A model generated the notes under the pieces. It was not told the origin of the DNA, ran no database searches, and saw only the letters and a list, made by a program, of their open reading frames with translations. From Acidobacteriota bacterium (lineage in GTDB: Bacteria; Acidobacteriota; Blastocatellia; Pyrinomonadales; Pyrinomonadaceae), in assembly GCA_019242475.1 (NCBI GenBank), contig JAFAVK010000086.1:1-64000 (forward strand): a stretch of DNA of 64,000 bases. The letters run 5' to 3'. Below are positions 25,497-35,500 of the stretch, piece after piece. Position 1 is the first letter of the stretch; the number at the start of each line of letters is the position of its first letter. Both the position numbers and the translations under genes were made by a program.

Positions 25497-25976
25497 TTAG
25501 CGCCCGCCGCCCGAGCCGCCGCCCGAAGAGCTGCCGCCACCGGAGCCGGACGAGCTGCCGCCGCCGCCCGAGCCGCTCGACGAGCCGCCGCCGCCGGTGC
25601 CGCCGCCGCCGCCCGAGCTGCTGCCGCCGCCACCGCCGGAGGAGCCGCCGCTCCCACTGCCCGAACCACCGCCCGAACCGCCGGAGCTGCCGCCGGACGA
25701 GCTTCCGCCGCCACCACCACCGGAGGTGCTGCCGCCCGAAGAGCTGCCGCCACCGGAGCCGGACGAGCTGCCGCCGCCGCCCGAGCCGCTCGACGAGCCG
25801 CCGCCGCCGGTGCCGCCGCCGCCGCCCGAGCTGCCGCCCGAGCTGCTGCCGCCGCCACCGCCGGAGGAGCTACCGCCGCCGCCGCCAGAGGAGCTGCCGC
25901 CGCCGCCGCTGCCGCTCGAAGAGCCGCCGCCGCCGCCGGTGCTACCGCCGCCAGTTCCTTCCATGTTGTCTGCCAT
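25497..25976 (-). CDS. Gly/Ser-only low-complexity repeat protein
   Basis: A 159-residue protein. After MADNMEGTGGGST it contains almost nothing but Gly and Ser, with a few Thr and a final Arg, in blocks such as GGGGSSSG and GGGGTGGGG. It should be wholly disordered and flexible. The coding strand is chosen because GGAGG lies eight nt before ATG 25976, and because a terminator with a T-run serves this direction. The opposite-strand Pro/Glu/Leu frames lack such signals. A direct repeat with a 213-nt offset (about 25518-25620 and 25731-25833) shows recent growth by duplication. No signal peptide or partner domain. Function unknown. Confidence 0.6.
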   Translation of the reverse strand: MADNMEGTGGGSTGGGGGSSSGSGGGGSSSGGGGGSSSGGGGGSSSGGSSGGGGGTGGGGSSSGSGGGGSSSGSGGGSSSGGSTSGGGGGGSSSGGSSGGSGGGSGSGSGGSSGGGGGSSSGGGGGTGGGGSSSGSGGGGSSSGSGGGSSSGGGSGGGR

Positions 25977-26349
25977 AAACGCTTCCTCCAAGTGTTGGTG
26001 TTGTTCGTTGAAGCCCCGGATGAAACGCGTGAGCTTTTCAAATAGAAGAGACGATGAGATGACCACGCGCATTCATCCGCCATGTTCTGCTTTTGTTCCT
26101 TCACCCAACAAACCACATGCCACGCGCGAGCCCACAGCACGCCGCGAGTTTTAGAAGATAAACTCTCTCGCTTTGCCCGGCTTTCGCCAAGCGCTTAACA
26201 CGCCGTCAAGGATTGGTACCTTTGAGGACAAAATTAAAGTCGTACACGCCCCTCCCTAAAAACATACATTCCGCGCGGCGCGTCTGTCGTCTAACGAACA
26301 CGAGAACTTGACCACGGACGCGCGTGTTATAATCGAGAATCTTTTAAAG
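25977..26349. other. 373-nt divergent intergenic region
   Basis: This gap lies between the Gly/Ser-rich gene (minus) and hemW (plus). It is less GC-rich than its surroundings. I see the hemW promoter at its right end, a possible upstream extension of the Gly/Ser frame to 26072, and no other gene, RNA or repeat. Confidence 0.5.
26325..26333 (+). promoter_or_regulatory. Extended -10 promoter of hemW
   Basis: TGTTATAAT is a perfect extended -10 element. TTGACC at 26308-26313 is upstream but at a short 14-nt spacing. The predicted transcript starts near 26340, leaving a leader of about 10 nt before ATG 26350 and excluding the in-frame TTG at 26308 as start. Confidence 0.65.
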
Positions 26350-27489
26350 ATGGATCGCGCCGGAATATACATCCACGTCCCCTTCTGCCGTTCGCGCTGT
26401 TCGTACTGCGACTTCGCCACGGGGACATTCGAAGCCGCGCTCGCCGAGCGTTACGTCGGCGCGCTCGCGCGCGAGATAGAGTCCTTCGAATTCGAAGACG
26501 CGCGCACGGACGTTGACACCGTCTACTTCGGCGGCGGGACGCCTTCGCTGCTCACGCCGGCGCAGGTCTCGCGCGTGCTCGAAGCGGTGCGGGGCCGCTT
26601 CCGCGTGGACGCGGCCGCCGAGGTGACGCTTGAGATGAACCCCGGCACGGTCACTGCGCCCGGCCTGCGTGCGCTGCGCGCGGCGGGCGTCAACCGCGCG
26701 AGCTTCGGCGCGCAGACCTTCGACGACCGCGAGCTGAAGCGCCTCGGCCGCACGCACACCGCCGACGACACGCGCCGCACGTTCGACCGACTGCGCGCCG
26801 CGGGCTTCGACAACATCAGCTTCGACCTCATCGCGGGCCTCCCGCGCCAGACGCTCGCGGGCTGGGAGAGGAACCTCGAAGAGGCGCTCGCGCTCCGCCC
26901 CGAACACCTCTCGCTCTACCTGCTCGAAGTGCACGAAGGGACGCCGCTCGCCGAGCAGATTCGGCAGGGGCGCTACCCCTCGCCCGACCCAGACCTCGCC
27001 GCAGAGATGTACCGCCTGCTGGTCGAGCGCGCGCGCGCCGCCGGCTACGAGCAGTACGAGATATCGAACTTCGGCCTGCCCGGCCGCGAGTCTCGGCACA
27101 ACTTGAAATACTGGACGGGCGCGCCCTTCTACGGCTTCGGCAACTCGGCCCACTCCTTCGACGGCCGCCGCGCGCGCTGGGCGAACGAGCGCGACGCGCG
27201 CGCTTACGTGAAGCTGATTGAAGAGAAGGGCGACGCCGTCGTCTCTCTTGAAGAGCTGGACGAGCGCGGCGCGTCCGCCGAGGCGCTCTTCCTCGGCCTC
27301 CGGCTCTTGTCGAAGGGCGTTGACCTCGCCGCGCACCGCGCGCGCTTCCATTCGGACGTGCGCGCCGACTACGCCGCAGACCTCGCGCGCTTCGACGAGG
27401 CCGGGCTGATCGAAATCGAAGGCGACGTGCTCCGCCTCACGCCGGCCGGCGCGCTCCTCTCGAACGAGGTCTTCGCCGCCTTCGTCTGA
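26350..27489 (+). CDS. hemW: HemW-like radical SAM protein
   Basis: A 379-residue radical SAM protein. CRSRCSYC carries Cys13, Cys17 and Cys20 for the 4Fe-4S cluster, preceded by the HemN/HemW signature GIYIHVPF. VYFGGGTPSLL, EMNPGTV, SFGAQTFDDRELKRLGRTH and a HemN C-terminal domain follow. Many such proteins are annotated as oxygen-independent coproporphyrinogen oxidase. The short N-terminus and the absence of the extra HemN Cys favour HemW, a heme-binding protein that delivers heme to membrane cytochromes. Start supported by the promoter at 26325. Confidence 0.9.
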   Translation: MDRAGIYIHVPFCRSRCSYCDFATGTFEAALAERYVGALAREIESFEFEDARTDVDTVYFGGGTPSLLTPAQVSRVLEAVRGRFRVDAAAEVTLEMNPGTVTAPGLRALRAAGVNRASFGAQTFDDRELKRLGRTHTADDTRRTFDRLRAAGFDNISFDLIAGLPRQTLAGWERNLEEALALRPEHLSLYLLEVHEGTPLAEQIRQGRYPSPDPDLAAEMYRLLVERARAAGYEQYEISNFGLPGRESRHNLKYWTGAPFYGFGNSAHSFDGRRARWANERDARAYVKLIEEKGDAVVSLEELDERGASAEALFLGLRLLSKGVDLAAHRARFHSDVRADYAADLARFDEAGLIEIEGDVLRLTPAGALLSNEVFAAFV

Positions 27490-27564
27490 ACGCGCTTATG
27501 AGATCGATTGACACGGACGTTCGACCGGGAAGCTTTTACCGCTGAGCCACTGACTACTTAAATC

Positions 27565-28272
27565 ATGACCAAGCCATTCATCGTCGCCATCGACGGCCCT
27601 TCCGGGGCGGGGAAGTCTACGCTGGGCCGCAGGCTCGCGCGGGAGCTGGGGCTGCTCTACATCGACACGGGCGCGATGTACCGCGCCGTGGCGCTGGCCG
27701 CGGCCGCGGCGGGCGTGAAGGACTCGGACGCGGAGGGGCTGACGTGCGTCGCGCACCGCGCGCGCGTCCGGCTCGAAGGCGACCCGGACTCTCTGCGCGT
27801 CTTCCTCGACGGGCGCGACGTGTCCGAGGAGATACGCGGCGAGGCGGCGGGGCGCGGGGCTTCGGTCGTCTCGGCCGTGCCGGGGGTGCGGCGCGAGCTG
27901 GTGCGGCGGCAGCGCGAGCTGGGCGAGGCGGGCGCGGGCTGCGTGCTCGACGGGCGCGACATCGGCACGGTCGTCTTCCCCTCGGCCGACGTGAAGTTCT
28001 TCCTCACGGCCGCCCCCGAGGCGCGCGCGCGCCGCCGGCTCGAAGAGGAGCGCGAGCGCGACGCCGCGCGCGACTTCGAGGAGACGCTCGCCGACATCAA
28101 CGACCGCGACCTCCGCGACGCCACGCGCGCCGACTCGCCGCTGGCGATAGCCGACGACGCCGTCGTCATCGACACCACCGAACTCTCCGTCGAAGAGGTC
28201 TTCGACACGATGCTCCGAACCGTCCGTGACCGACAGCCCGGCGGTTCCCGAAGGGGTGAGGCAGAGGCTTGA
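27565..28272 (+). CDS. cmk: Cytidylate kinase
   Basis: A 235-residue kinase that phosphorylates CMP and dCMP with ATP. The P-loop is IDGPSGAGKST (residues 9-19), LYIDTGAMYRAVAL is the CMP-site signature, and LDGRDIGTVVFPSADVKFFL is the second conserved block. The C-terminus ends with ~12 extra Arg/Gly-rich residues. Normal length. It starts with ATG at 27565, 75 nt after hemW. rpsA, a common neighbour, is not present. Confidence 0.96.
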   Translation: MTKPFIVAIDGPSGAGKSTLGRRLARELGLLYIDTGAMYRAVALAAAAAGVKDSDAEGLTCVAHRARVRLEGDPDSLRVFLDGRDVSEEIRGEAAGRGASVVSAVPGVRRELVRRQRELGEAGAGCVLDGRDIGTVVFPSADVKFFLTAAPEARARRRLEEERERDAARDFEETLADINDRDLRDATRADSPLAIADDAVVIDTTELSVEEVFDTMLRTVRDRQPGGSRRGEAEA

Positions 28273-28318
28273 ACCTTCCTCCGCGAAGGTTCCATAATCA
28301 CCGCCAGAGGAGAACGCC

Positions 28319-28639
28319 ATGAGCGACAATCCCACGCAAGAGATGCCCGACTCCCGCTCCTTCGAGGAGAGGGTCTTCGCGCGTTTCGACACCTTAGACG
28401 TTCGCATGACCACGCTCGAAGACAAAGTAGACTCGCGCCTGCGCGACACGCGGCCGATATGGGAGGCCATGCAGGCGGACTTGGCAAACGTCAAAGATGA
28501 CTTGGCAAGTGTCAAGAGCGAGGTCAAAGTGATCAGCCGCAACGTCATGTTGTTGCACGAGGACAACCTGCGCATGCGCAGTGATCAACGGGAACTGCGA
28601 GAGCGGGTGGAGAAACTCGAATCGCAATCTAGGAGTTAG
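28319..28639 (+). CDS. Small coiled-coil protein
   Basis: A 106-residue, highly charged protein predicted to be mostly coiled coil (FDTLDVRMTTLEDKVDSRL, DLANVKDDLASVKSEVKVI, DQRELRERVEKLESQ). No membrane segment or enzyme motif. AGAGGAGAACGCC before ATG 28319 gives a good ribosome binding site. Similar small heptad proteins are common next to unrelated genes; function unknown. Confidence 0.8.
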   Translation: MSDNPTQEMPDSRSFEERVFARFDTLDVRMTTLEDKVDSRLRDTRPIWEAMQADLANVKDDLASVKSEVKVISRNVMLLHEDNLRMRSDQRELRERVEKLESQSRS

Positions 28640-28655
28640 CCGTTTTCAGACTTGC

Positions 28656-28690
28656 GAAGGCCACCCGTGAAGTACTCGCGGGCGGCCTTC
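28656..28690 (+). terminator. Hairpin terminator after the coiled-coil gene
   Basis: The arms 28656-28667 and 28679-28690 pair over 12 bp with one mismatch, followed by ATTCTTGC. The T-run is weak, so read-through into riboflavin synthase is possible. Confidence 0.5.
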
Positions 28691-28709
28691 ATTCTTGCAA
28701 GAGGCTTTT

Positions 28710-29363
28710 ATGTTCACGGGAATCATCGAGGAGCTGGGGCGCGTGCGTTCTTTGGAGCGGCGGGGCGAGGGCGTGCGGATGACGGTGGAGGCGCGCGTCG
28801 TGACGGAGGGGACGGGGGAGGGCGATTCGGTCGCCGTCAACGGCGTGTGTCTGACGGCGCTCGAAGTGCGGCGGGACTCGTTCGCGGCCGACGGCTCGCG
28901 CGAGACGTTGCAGCGCTCGACGTTGGGGACTCTGCGCGCAGGCTCCGTCGTCAACCTTGAGCGGGCCGTGACGCCCTCGACGCGGCTCGGCGGGCACATC
29001 GTGCAGGGGCACGTGGACGCGCGCGGCCGCTTCCTCTCGGCCGAGGAGCACGGCGGCTCCTGGACGGTGCGCGTCGGCTACCCGCCGGAGCTGGCGCGCT
29101 ACCTCGTCTTCAAAGGCTCGGTCGCGGTCGAGGGCATCAGCCTCACCGTCGCGGCTTTAACGGATGACCATTTCGAAATTGCCGTCATCCCCAAGACCTG
29201 GGCGGTGACCAACCTCTCGCATCTTCGAACCGGCGACGCGGTCAACCTCGAAGCCGACATCATCGCCAAGTACGTCGAGCGCATCCTCTCGGTCGGCGCG
29301 CGCCAGGGCGGGCAGGCGCCCGCGCTCACCTTAGAAAAATTGTCGGAGCTGGGTTACAAGTAG
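28710..29363 (+). CDS. ribE: Riboflavin synthase alpha chain
   Basis: A 217-residue enzyme that dismutates two 6,7-dimethyl-8-ribityllumazine to riboflavin, the last step of the pathway. The two tandem lumazine-binding repeats are clear: MFTGIIEELG with VNGVCLTAL, then GGHIVQGHVDA with VAVEGISLTV. Length is normal. ATG at 28710 starts exactly at the conserved MFTGI. The upstream TTG at 28695 is not used. The pathway partners ribD and ribH are not in the window; the RibBA-like gene is 1.9 kb downstream. Confidence 0.96.
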   Translation: MFTGIIEELGRVRSLERRGEGVRMTVEARVVTEGTGEGDSVAVNGVCLTALEVRRDSFAADGSRETLQRSTLGTLRAGSVVNLERAVTPSTRLGGHIVQGHVDARGRFLSAEEHGGSWTVRVGYPPELARYLVFKGSVAVEGISLTVAALTDDHFEIAVIPKTWAVTNLSHLRTGDAVNLEADIIAKYVERILSVGARQGGQAPALTLEKLSELGYK

Positions 29364-29423
29364 GCGCCGCGCGCGTCCGCGGCCGTCGAGGGGACGGAAA
29401 AAAAGTCCGTGGGTTCGCGCCGC

Positions 29424-29452
29424 TTTACAGCGTCTTCAGGCCGGAGAATAAT
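29424..29452 (+). promoter_or_regulatory. Sigma-70 promoter of the DUF4214 gene
   Basis: TTTACA (29424-29429) and AATAAT (29447-29452) are separated by 17 nt, each matching consensus at five of six positions. The predicted start is about 20 nt before ATG 29478. Confidence 0.6.
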
Positions 29453-29477
29453 TTCCGAGCCCGAAGGGAGCAGTCCT

Positions 29478-31025
29478 ATGAAGTACAACCCTCGCTTAAC
29501 TCTCATCTGTAAAAACGCCCTCTTGATCGCGCTGCTGCTCGCCGCCGCCGCGCCCGCCGTCCGCGCCCAGGGCGAGACGTGGGTGCCGTGGACGTTGAGC
29601 CCGCAGATGGTTGCCGTGCGCGTCTGGGCTTCGGGCGACCACACGTTCGCCCGCGTCAACCTGACCCTGCCGTCGCCCTGCTACCGCGTCGCGGGCGTCG
29701 GCCCGGTCACGCGGCAGGGCAACAACGTGTCGGTGGACTACACGACGGAGCAGTACACGGGCGGCTGCGTGCAGGTGGTCGTCTTCCGCGAAGACTTCTT
29801 CGACCTCGGCGCGCTCGAGCCGGGCACCTACACCTTCACGGTCAAGTCGCGCGGCACCGCCGTCGCCAGCGTCACGTTCAACCCGCAACAGATCGCCGAG
29901 CACTGGGAGGAGACTTCCGACGTGGCTTCCGTCGGCTTCTCCGTCTGGACGGCCGGCGGGGTCACGTTCACCTCCGTCAGCATCGCCTTCCCCGACGACG
30001 GCTACCGGCTCGTCGAATGGCAGGAGCCCGTGCGCTCCGGCAACGACTTCGTCTCGCGCGTCAGGCTCGAACGTTGGACGGGGCACGCCTCGGCGCTCGC
30101 GCACCAGGGCGAGACGCGCGTCTTCTCGCTCGGCACGCTGCCCGCCGACGAGACCTTCACCGTCACCGTCGAGTTCTCGGACGGCGCGCGCCGGACGAGC
30201 CACCCGTTCACGCCCGCCGGCACGGCGCGGCCCGCTTCGATGCACCCGCTCGACGACGCGGCCTTCTTCGTCCGCCAGCACTACTTAGACTTCCTCGGGC
30301 GCGAGCCCGACGCCGAGGGGCTCACCTACTGGTACAACGACATCGTCAGGAACTGCCCCTTCATCCCGTCCCCGTGCCTCGACGTGAAGCGGGTCAACGT
30401 CTCGGCCGCCTTCTTCCTCTCCATCGAGTTCCAGCGGACGGGCTTCTACGTCTACCGGATGCACAAGGCCGCGACGGGGCAGATGCCGCGCATGGACGTG
30501 TTCTTCGCCGACACGCGCAAGACCGCCGAGAACGTCGTCGTCGGGCGCGAGGGCTGGGAGGCGCAGGTCGAGGAGAACCAGCGGCGCTTCAGTGAGGAGT
30601 TCGTCGCGCGCGCCGAATTTAAGGAGCGCTACCCGGAGACCTTGACGCCCGCGCAGTACGTGGACGCGCTCAACAACAACATCTCGCACCCCTTCCGCGA
30701 GAACGAGCCCGGCGCGCTCTCGAACTCCGAGCGCGAGGAGTTGATCCAGGGGCTGTCCGCCGGCACGGAGACGCGCGCCACCGTCCTGCGCAAGATGGCG
30801 CTGAACCCGGACTTCACCAGACAGGAGTTCAACAACGCCTTCGTGCTGTTGGAGTACTTCGGCTACCTGCGCCGCAACCCGAACGAGGGGCCGGACACGA
30901 CCTGGGACGGCTACAATTACTGGCTCGCCAAACTCAACACGTTCGGCGGCGACTACGTCAACGCCGAGATGGTCAAAGCCTTCCTCGACTCCGACGAGTA
31001 CCGCAAGCGCTTCGGCCAGCAGTAA
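29478..31025 (+). CDS. Secreted DUF4214-domain protein
   Basis: A 515-residue exported protein. The signal peptide is NALLIALLLAAAAPAVRAQG. Two homologous beta domains follow in tandem at about residues 33-135 and 136-240 (compare SPQMVAVRVWASGDHTFARV with VASVGFSVWTAGGVTFTSV). The C-terminal half is DUF4214, marked by HYLDFLGREPDAEGLTYW and repeated helical blocks. DUF4214 occurs in S-layer-like or surface-associated proteins and is abundant in Acidobacteriota. ATG 29478 has GAAGGGAG about seven nt upstream, and the signal peptide confirms it. Confidence 0.88.
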   Translation: MKYNPRLTLICKNALLIALLLAAAAPAVRAQGETWVPWTLSPQMVAVRVWASGDHTFARVNLTLPSPCYRVAGVGPVTRQGNNVSVDYTTEQYTGGCVQVVVFREDFFDLGALEPGTYTFTVKSRGTAVASVTFNPQQIAEHWEETSDVASVGFSVWTAGGVTFTSVSIAFPDDGYRLVEWQEPVRSGNDFVSRVRLERWTGHASALAHQGETRVFSLGTLPADETFTVTVEFSDGARRTSHPFTPAGTARPASMHPLDDAAFFVRQHYLDFLGREPDAEGLTYWYNDIVRNCPFIPSPCLDVKRVNVSAAFFLSIEFQRTGFYVYRMHKAATGQMPRMDVFFADTRKTAENVVVGREGWEAQVEENQRRFSEEFVARAEFKERYPETLTPAQYVDALNNNISHPFRENEPGALSNSEREELIQGLSAGTETRATVLRKMALNPDFTRQEFNNAFVLLEYFGYLRRNPNEGPDTTWDGYNYWLAKLNTFGGDYVNAEMVKAFLDSDEYRKRFGQQ

Positions 31026-31037
31026 AAGAAGACGGAT

Positions 31038-31111
31038 TTAGCCGCAGAGACAGAGAGGCACAGCCCGGGGCCTGACCGCTTCGAGCTGTGCCTCCGTGTC
31101 TCTGCGGTTAA
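31038..31111. repeat. Intergenic palindrome built of CAGAGACA words
   Basis: The arms 31038-31064 and 31085-31111 are complementary with about two mismatches. It is the same CACAGAG word family as 2400-2487. Confidence 0.75.
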
Positions 31112-31251
31112 ATTCCTCTGGCAACCCGACCGGCCGTCAACCTTCTCCAAAGGTATCCCCGAACAATCCGTTCGCCAAAACGGCCGGTTTCGGGTAACAT
31201 AAACGCCGACCGCTAAAGCTCTCCACAGTTGATTTTAAAGGCCGTACCCCG

Positions 31252-32445
31252 ATGCCTTTTGCTTCCATCGAAGAGGCCGCCGCCGAGATGCGCGACGGCC
31301 GCATGGTCATCATCGTGGACGATGAGGATCGCGAGAACGAGGGCGACCTCGTCTGCGCGGCCGAACTCGTCACGCCCGAGAAGGTCAATTTCATGGCGAC
31401 GCACGCGCGCGGCCTCATCTGCATGCCGCTGACCGAGGAGCGCTGCGACGAGCTGCACCTGACGATGCAGGTCGCCGACAACACCTCGTTCCTCGGCACC
31501 GCCTTCACCGTCTCCATCGAGGCGCGCAGGGGCGTGACGACCGGCATCAGTGCGTCCGACCGCGCGACGACCATCCTAACGGCCGTAGACCCCAAGACGC
31601 GCCCGCAAGACCTCGCGCGCCCCGGCCACGTCTTCCCCCTGCGCGCGAAGAAGGGCGGCGTGCTCGTCCGCCCCGGGCAGACCGAGGCGTCGGTTGACCT
31701 CGCGCGCATCGCCGGGCTCACGCCCGCGGCCGTCATCTGCGAGATCATGAACGAGGACGGCACGATGGCGCGGATGCCGCAACTCGAAGAGTTCGCCGCC
31801 CGCCACGGCCTCAAGATCATCACGGTCGCCGACCTCGTCCGCTACCGGATGCAGAAGGAGGTGCTGGTGCGCCGCGCGGTCGAGACCGATCTGCCGACCG
31901 TCTACGGCACCTTCCGCGCCGTCGCCTTCGAGAACGTCCTGAGCGAGGAGGTGCACCTCGCGATGGTGATGGGCGAGGTGCGCACCGACGACCCCGTGCT
32001 CGTCCGCGTCCACACCGAGAACGTGACGTGCGACATGTTCGGCTCGCTCGTGGACGACACGGGCTTCCAGCTCCACGCCGCGCTGGAGCGCATCGCGGCC
32101 GAGGGGCGCGGCGTCGTCCTGTACCTGCGCCAGCGGCAGAACAACCTCGACCTCGTCCACCAGCTCCGCACCTACCAGCTCATGCGCGAGCGGGGCCTGG
32201 CGAAGGAGGAGGCGAGCCTCCAGACCGGCTACGGCGCGGAGCGCGACTACGGCGTCGGCGCGCAGATACTCCACGAGCTGGGCCTGCGCCGCATCCTCCT
32301 GCTCTCGAACCACCCGCCGCGCGTCTCCGCGCTCGAAGGCTTCGAGCTGGAGATCGTCGGCAACGTCCCGCTCGGGACGCCGGCACGCGACGAGCGCGGG
32401 GCGAGGGTGGCGAAGACGCCCGGCCCGGACGTGGCGCCCGCTTGA
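31252..32445 (+). CDS. ribBA: RibBA-like protein with altered active sites in both domains
   Basis: A 397-residue fusion. The N-terminal half resembles 3,4-dihydroxy-2-butanone-4-phosphate synthase ([32 protein letters not shown]). The His of the metal-binding RxGHTEA motif (E. coli RibB His153) is Gln143 here, in [11 protein letters not shown]. The C-terminal half aligns with GTP cyclohydrolase II ([16 protein letters not shown]). The zinc Cys triplet is gone: positions matching E. coli RibA Cys54, Cys65 and Cys67 are Asn257, Asp268 and Thr270. The RQEGRGIGL loop reads RQRQNNLDL. The frame and the rest of both folds are intact. It may be a non-catalytic or repurposed paralogue. Confidence 0.85.
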   Translation: MPFASIEEAAAEMRDGRMVIIVDDEDRENEGDLVCAAELVTPEKVNFMATHARGLICMPLTEERCDELHLTMQVADNTSFLGTAFTVSIEARRGVTTGISASDRATTILTAVDPKTRPQDLARPGHVFPLRAKKGGVLVRPGQTEASVDLARIAGLTPAAVICEIMNEDGTMARMPQLEEFAARHGLKIITVADLVRYRMQKEVLVRRAVETDLPTVYGTFRAVAFENVLSEEVHLAMVMGEVRTDDPVLVRVHTENVTCDMFGSLVDDTGFQLHAALERIAAEGRGVVLYLRQRQNNLDLVHQLRTYQLMRERGLAKEEASLQTGYGAERDYGVGAQILHELGLRRILLLSNHPPRVSALEGFELEIVGNVPLGTPARDERGARVAKTPGPDVAPA

Positions 32446-32457
32446 GCTTGAGGACAA

Positions 32458-32486
32458 TTTCAAATTTGAAATTTGAGATTTCAAAT
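32458..32486. repeat. AT-rich heptamer palindrome (ATTTGAA words)
   Basis: Four tandem heptamers ATTTCAA, ATTTGAA, ATTTGAG and ATTTCAA lie between ribBA and tamB. Each word is close to its own complement, so the tract is self-complementary. Confidence 0.6.
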
Positions 32487-32555
32487 CCGCGTTAGGGTCT
32501 CTTCCCGATTTCGTCTCGGCCGCCACTCCCCCTGGCGGCACTTCACGGAAAAGTT

Positions 32556-35500
32556 ATGCCGACGGACGAGCACGACGAGCGAGACGCTCAGCCGACACCC
32601 GAGCCGCAGGGCGGCGACCCCCTGGCGCCGACGCCGCCCGATGAAAGTCGTGGTGTCGGAACGTCCCCCGTCCGCCGCCGCCGCGGCTGGCGCCGCGTGG
32701 TCAACCGGCGCAACGCGATATGGACGGCAATAGTCGCGGTCGTGGCCGTCGTCGCGCTCGTCTTCATCCTCTTCGTCCTCTACCGCTCGGGGCAGCTCGA
32801 CCGCTACGTCGCCGGCCAGATCATCGGCACGCTCGCCAAGTACAACGTCAGGGCCGAGGTCGGGTCGTTCACCACGCGCCTCGGGCCGCGCGAGGTCGAG
32901 ATCAAAGACCTCAAGCTCTACAACTCCGTCACGGGCGCGCCCATCGGCAACGTCGGCCGCATCGTCGCCAAGGTGCGCGTCGAGGACATGTGGGCGCTCA
33001 ACCTGACGCGCAACGTCAACCTCGAAACGCTGACCGTTGACCGGCCCGAAATCTGGGTGACGTACGACGCCGAGGGGCGCTCGAACTTCTCGGGGCTCAA
33101 GATTCCGCCGCCCGAGCCGAACCAGCGCATCCTCTTCGCCTACTCGACCGCCCACGTCACCGTCAACGACGCCGTCGTCCACTACGACGACCGCCGCTAC
33201 GACATCTCGGGCGAGGCCCGCAACGTCAGCGCCACCGTCCAGCCCGACGACCCCAACGCGCCCGCCGAGAGCCGCATGAACGTCGTCGAGTTCGCCTCGA
33301 CCGGCTCGACCTTCACGATGAACGGGCGCACGGTCAACCCCATCGACATCAAGTTGAGCGCGCGGACGAATCAGGTGCGCGCCGACATCCAGGAACTCGT
33401 CCTCAAGTCGCCCGTCGCGGAGGCGCACCTGACGGGCGCGCTCGAAGACTGGCGCGCGCTCCGCTACCACATGGACGTGCGCGCCGACGTTGACCTGACG
33501 CAGACCTCGGACGTGCTGCGGCTCGAGACGACGATGCGCGGCGCCGGGCGCTTCGAGGGGAAGGTCGAGGGCGAGGGGGACAAGTACAAGGTCGAGGGCA
33601 GCGTCGTCTCGGACGCGCTCGCGGCCGACGGCGTGCGGCTGAAGGCTCTGCAAGTCAACGCCAGCGCGTCGGGGCAGGGGAGCGCTTACGAGGCGAGGGG
33701 TAAGGCCGTCGCGGAGCTGCTGACCGCGGGCGACTTTCAGTTGAACCTCGTGCAGCTCGTCGGCGGCGTGACGGGGACGGGGAGCGACTTCCGCTGGCTG
33801 GGCGATCTGCGCGCGGCCTCTGCGCGGAGCGGCTCGACGAGCTTGATGGGGCTCTTCGTGAAGGACGCGCGGGCGGAGTTGAAAGACGGCGAGGTCGCGG
33901 GCGGCAGCGCCACTTCGGCGGCGGCCGACTCGGTCGTCTTCGCGGGCGGGCGCGTCGCGGGCGGGCAGGTCTCGGGCGTGAAGGCCGCGCGCGACGAGGC
34001 GGGGCGTCTGCACGTCACGGCCGACTCGGCGCGCGCCGGGACGATTGTCTCGAAGGGCGCGACCGTCGGCGGCGTGCAGGCCGCGGGCGTTGACGCGACG
34101 ATCAATCCCGACAACTCTGTGACGGCGACGGTGGCGCGTCTGAACGTCGCGGGCCTGAACGCGGCGGGCGCGCGCACGGGGAGCCTCAACGTCGCGGGCG
34201 TGCGGCTCGCCGTCTCGCCCGCGGGCCGGGTCGAGGGCACTTCGAACGACATCGGCGTCGGCACGGTCGCCTTCACGGTGCCCGCGTCGAAGGGCGCCCA
34301 GCCGCAGCAGGGGCGCGTCGATAACGTGCGGCTCGCGCGGCCCCGTTTCACGCTCGAGCCGGGCGGGCGCTACCGCGCGAGCGCGGACTTGAGTTTGGGC
34401 GGCGGCGTGCTCGGCCAGTTGAACATGGGCAAGGCGCGCGCGGCCGTCGTCGCCACGAACGACCAGATTCAGTTGAACGACTTCGTCGCAGACCTCTTCA
34501 ACGGCAGCGCCCGCGGGAGCGCGACCATCGCCACCTCGGGCCGCGCCGCTTCGAGCGTCCGCGCGACCTTCGAGAACGTGGACGCGGGCGGCCTGCTCGC
34601 GCTCACTTCGGGGAACGCCGTGCCTCTGACCGGCGCCGCGACCGGCACCGTCAACCTCACCTTCCCCGGCACGAACTTCAAGCTCGCCACGGGGCGCGTG
34701 GACGCGACCTTCGAGGGCGCGACGGGCAGGGACGCCGCGGCGCGCACGCCTTTGACGGGGCAGTTGGCGCTGACGGCCGACCGCGGCCTTTTCAACATCG
34801 AGCGCGCGAACCTGCGCGCGGGCGCGACCGAGCTGACGGCGACGGGCCGCTTCTCGTTCCAGGGCGGCTCCGACCTCGCCGTCAACCTCAACTCGACGGA
34901 CGCCGCGGAGCTTCAGACCGTCGCGGTCTCCACGGGACTGCTCTCCGAGTACGAAGACAAGCTTAAAGCCGTCGGGCTCGCCGGCAACCTGCGGTTCAAC
35001 GGCAACGTGACCGGCGACCTCGACGCGCCGATTGTGAACGGCCGGTTAGAGCTTCAGTCGTTCAGCCTGCGGGGGCGCGACCTCGGCGCCGTCTCGGCCG
35101 ACATCGCGTCGAACGCCGTCGAGACGCGCATCGAGAACGGCCGCCTCGCAGACCCCGGCGGCGGCGGCGTGGCCTTCAAGGCACTCATCCCGCGCGCGGG
35201 CGAGAACAACATCGAGTTCGACGCGACGCTTGAGAACGTCAACGCCGGGAACCTCGTCGCCGCGCTCGCCACGGACGAGAAGGGCGGGCCGTCCGCCCTC
35301 GCCGGCAACCTCGCGGGGATGGGGCCGGCCTCGGGGAAGATCAGCGTGAAGGGCTACCCCGGCGCGATGCAGGGCAACGCCGACCTGCGCGTCGCTTCGG
35401 GTCGCATCGGCGCGACCCCGTACGACGAGATCGTCGCGCGCGCCACCTTCAACGGTTCGAGCGTCGTGCTCGACACCTTCAACGTGAAACTCGGCGACGG

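Noticed and set aside
25597..26154. Plus-strand Pro/Glu/Leu-rich frame opposite the Gly/Ser gene
   Set aside because: It lacks a ribosome binding site; the minus strand has GGAGG at proper spacing and a terminator with a T-run.
31026..31251. FMN riboswitch upstream of the RibBA-like gene
   Set aside because: The conserved RFN-element blocks are not found; the gap holds a CACAGAG-type palindrome.
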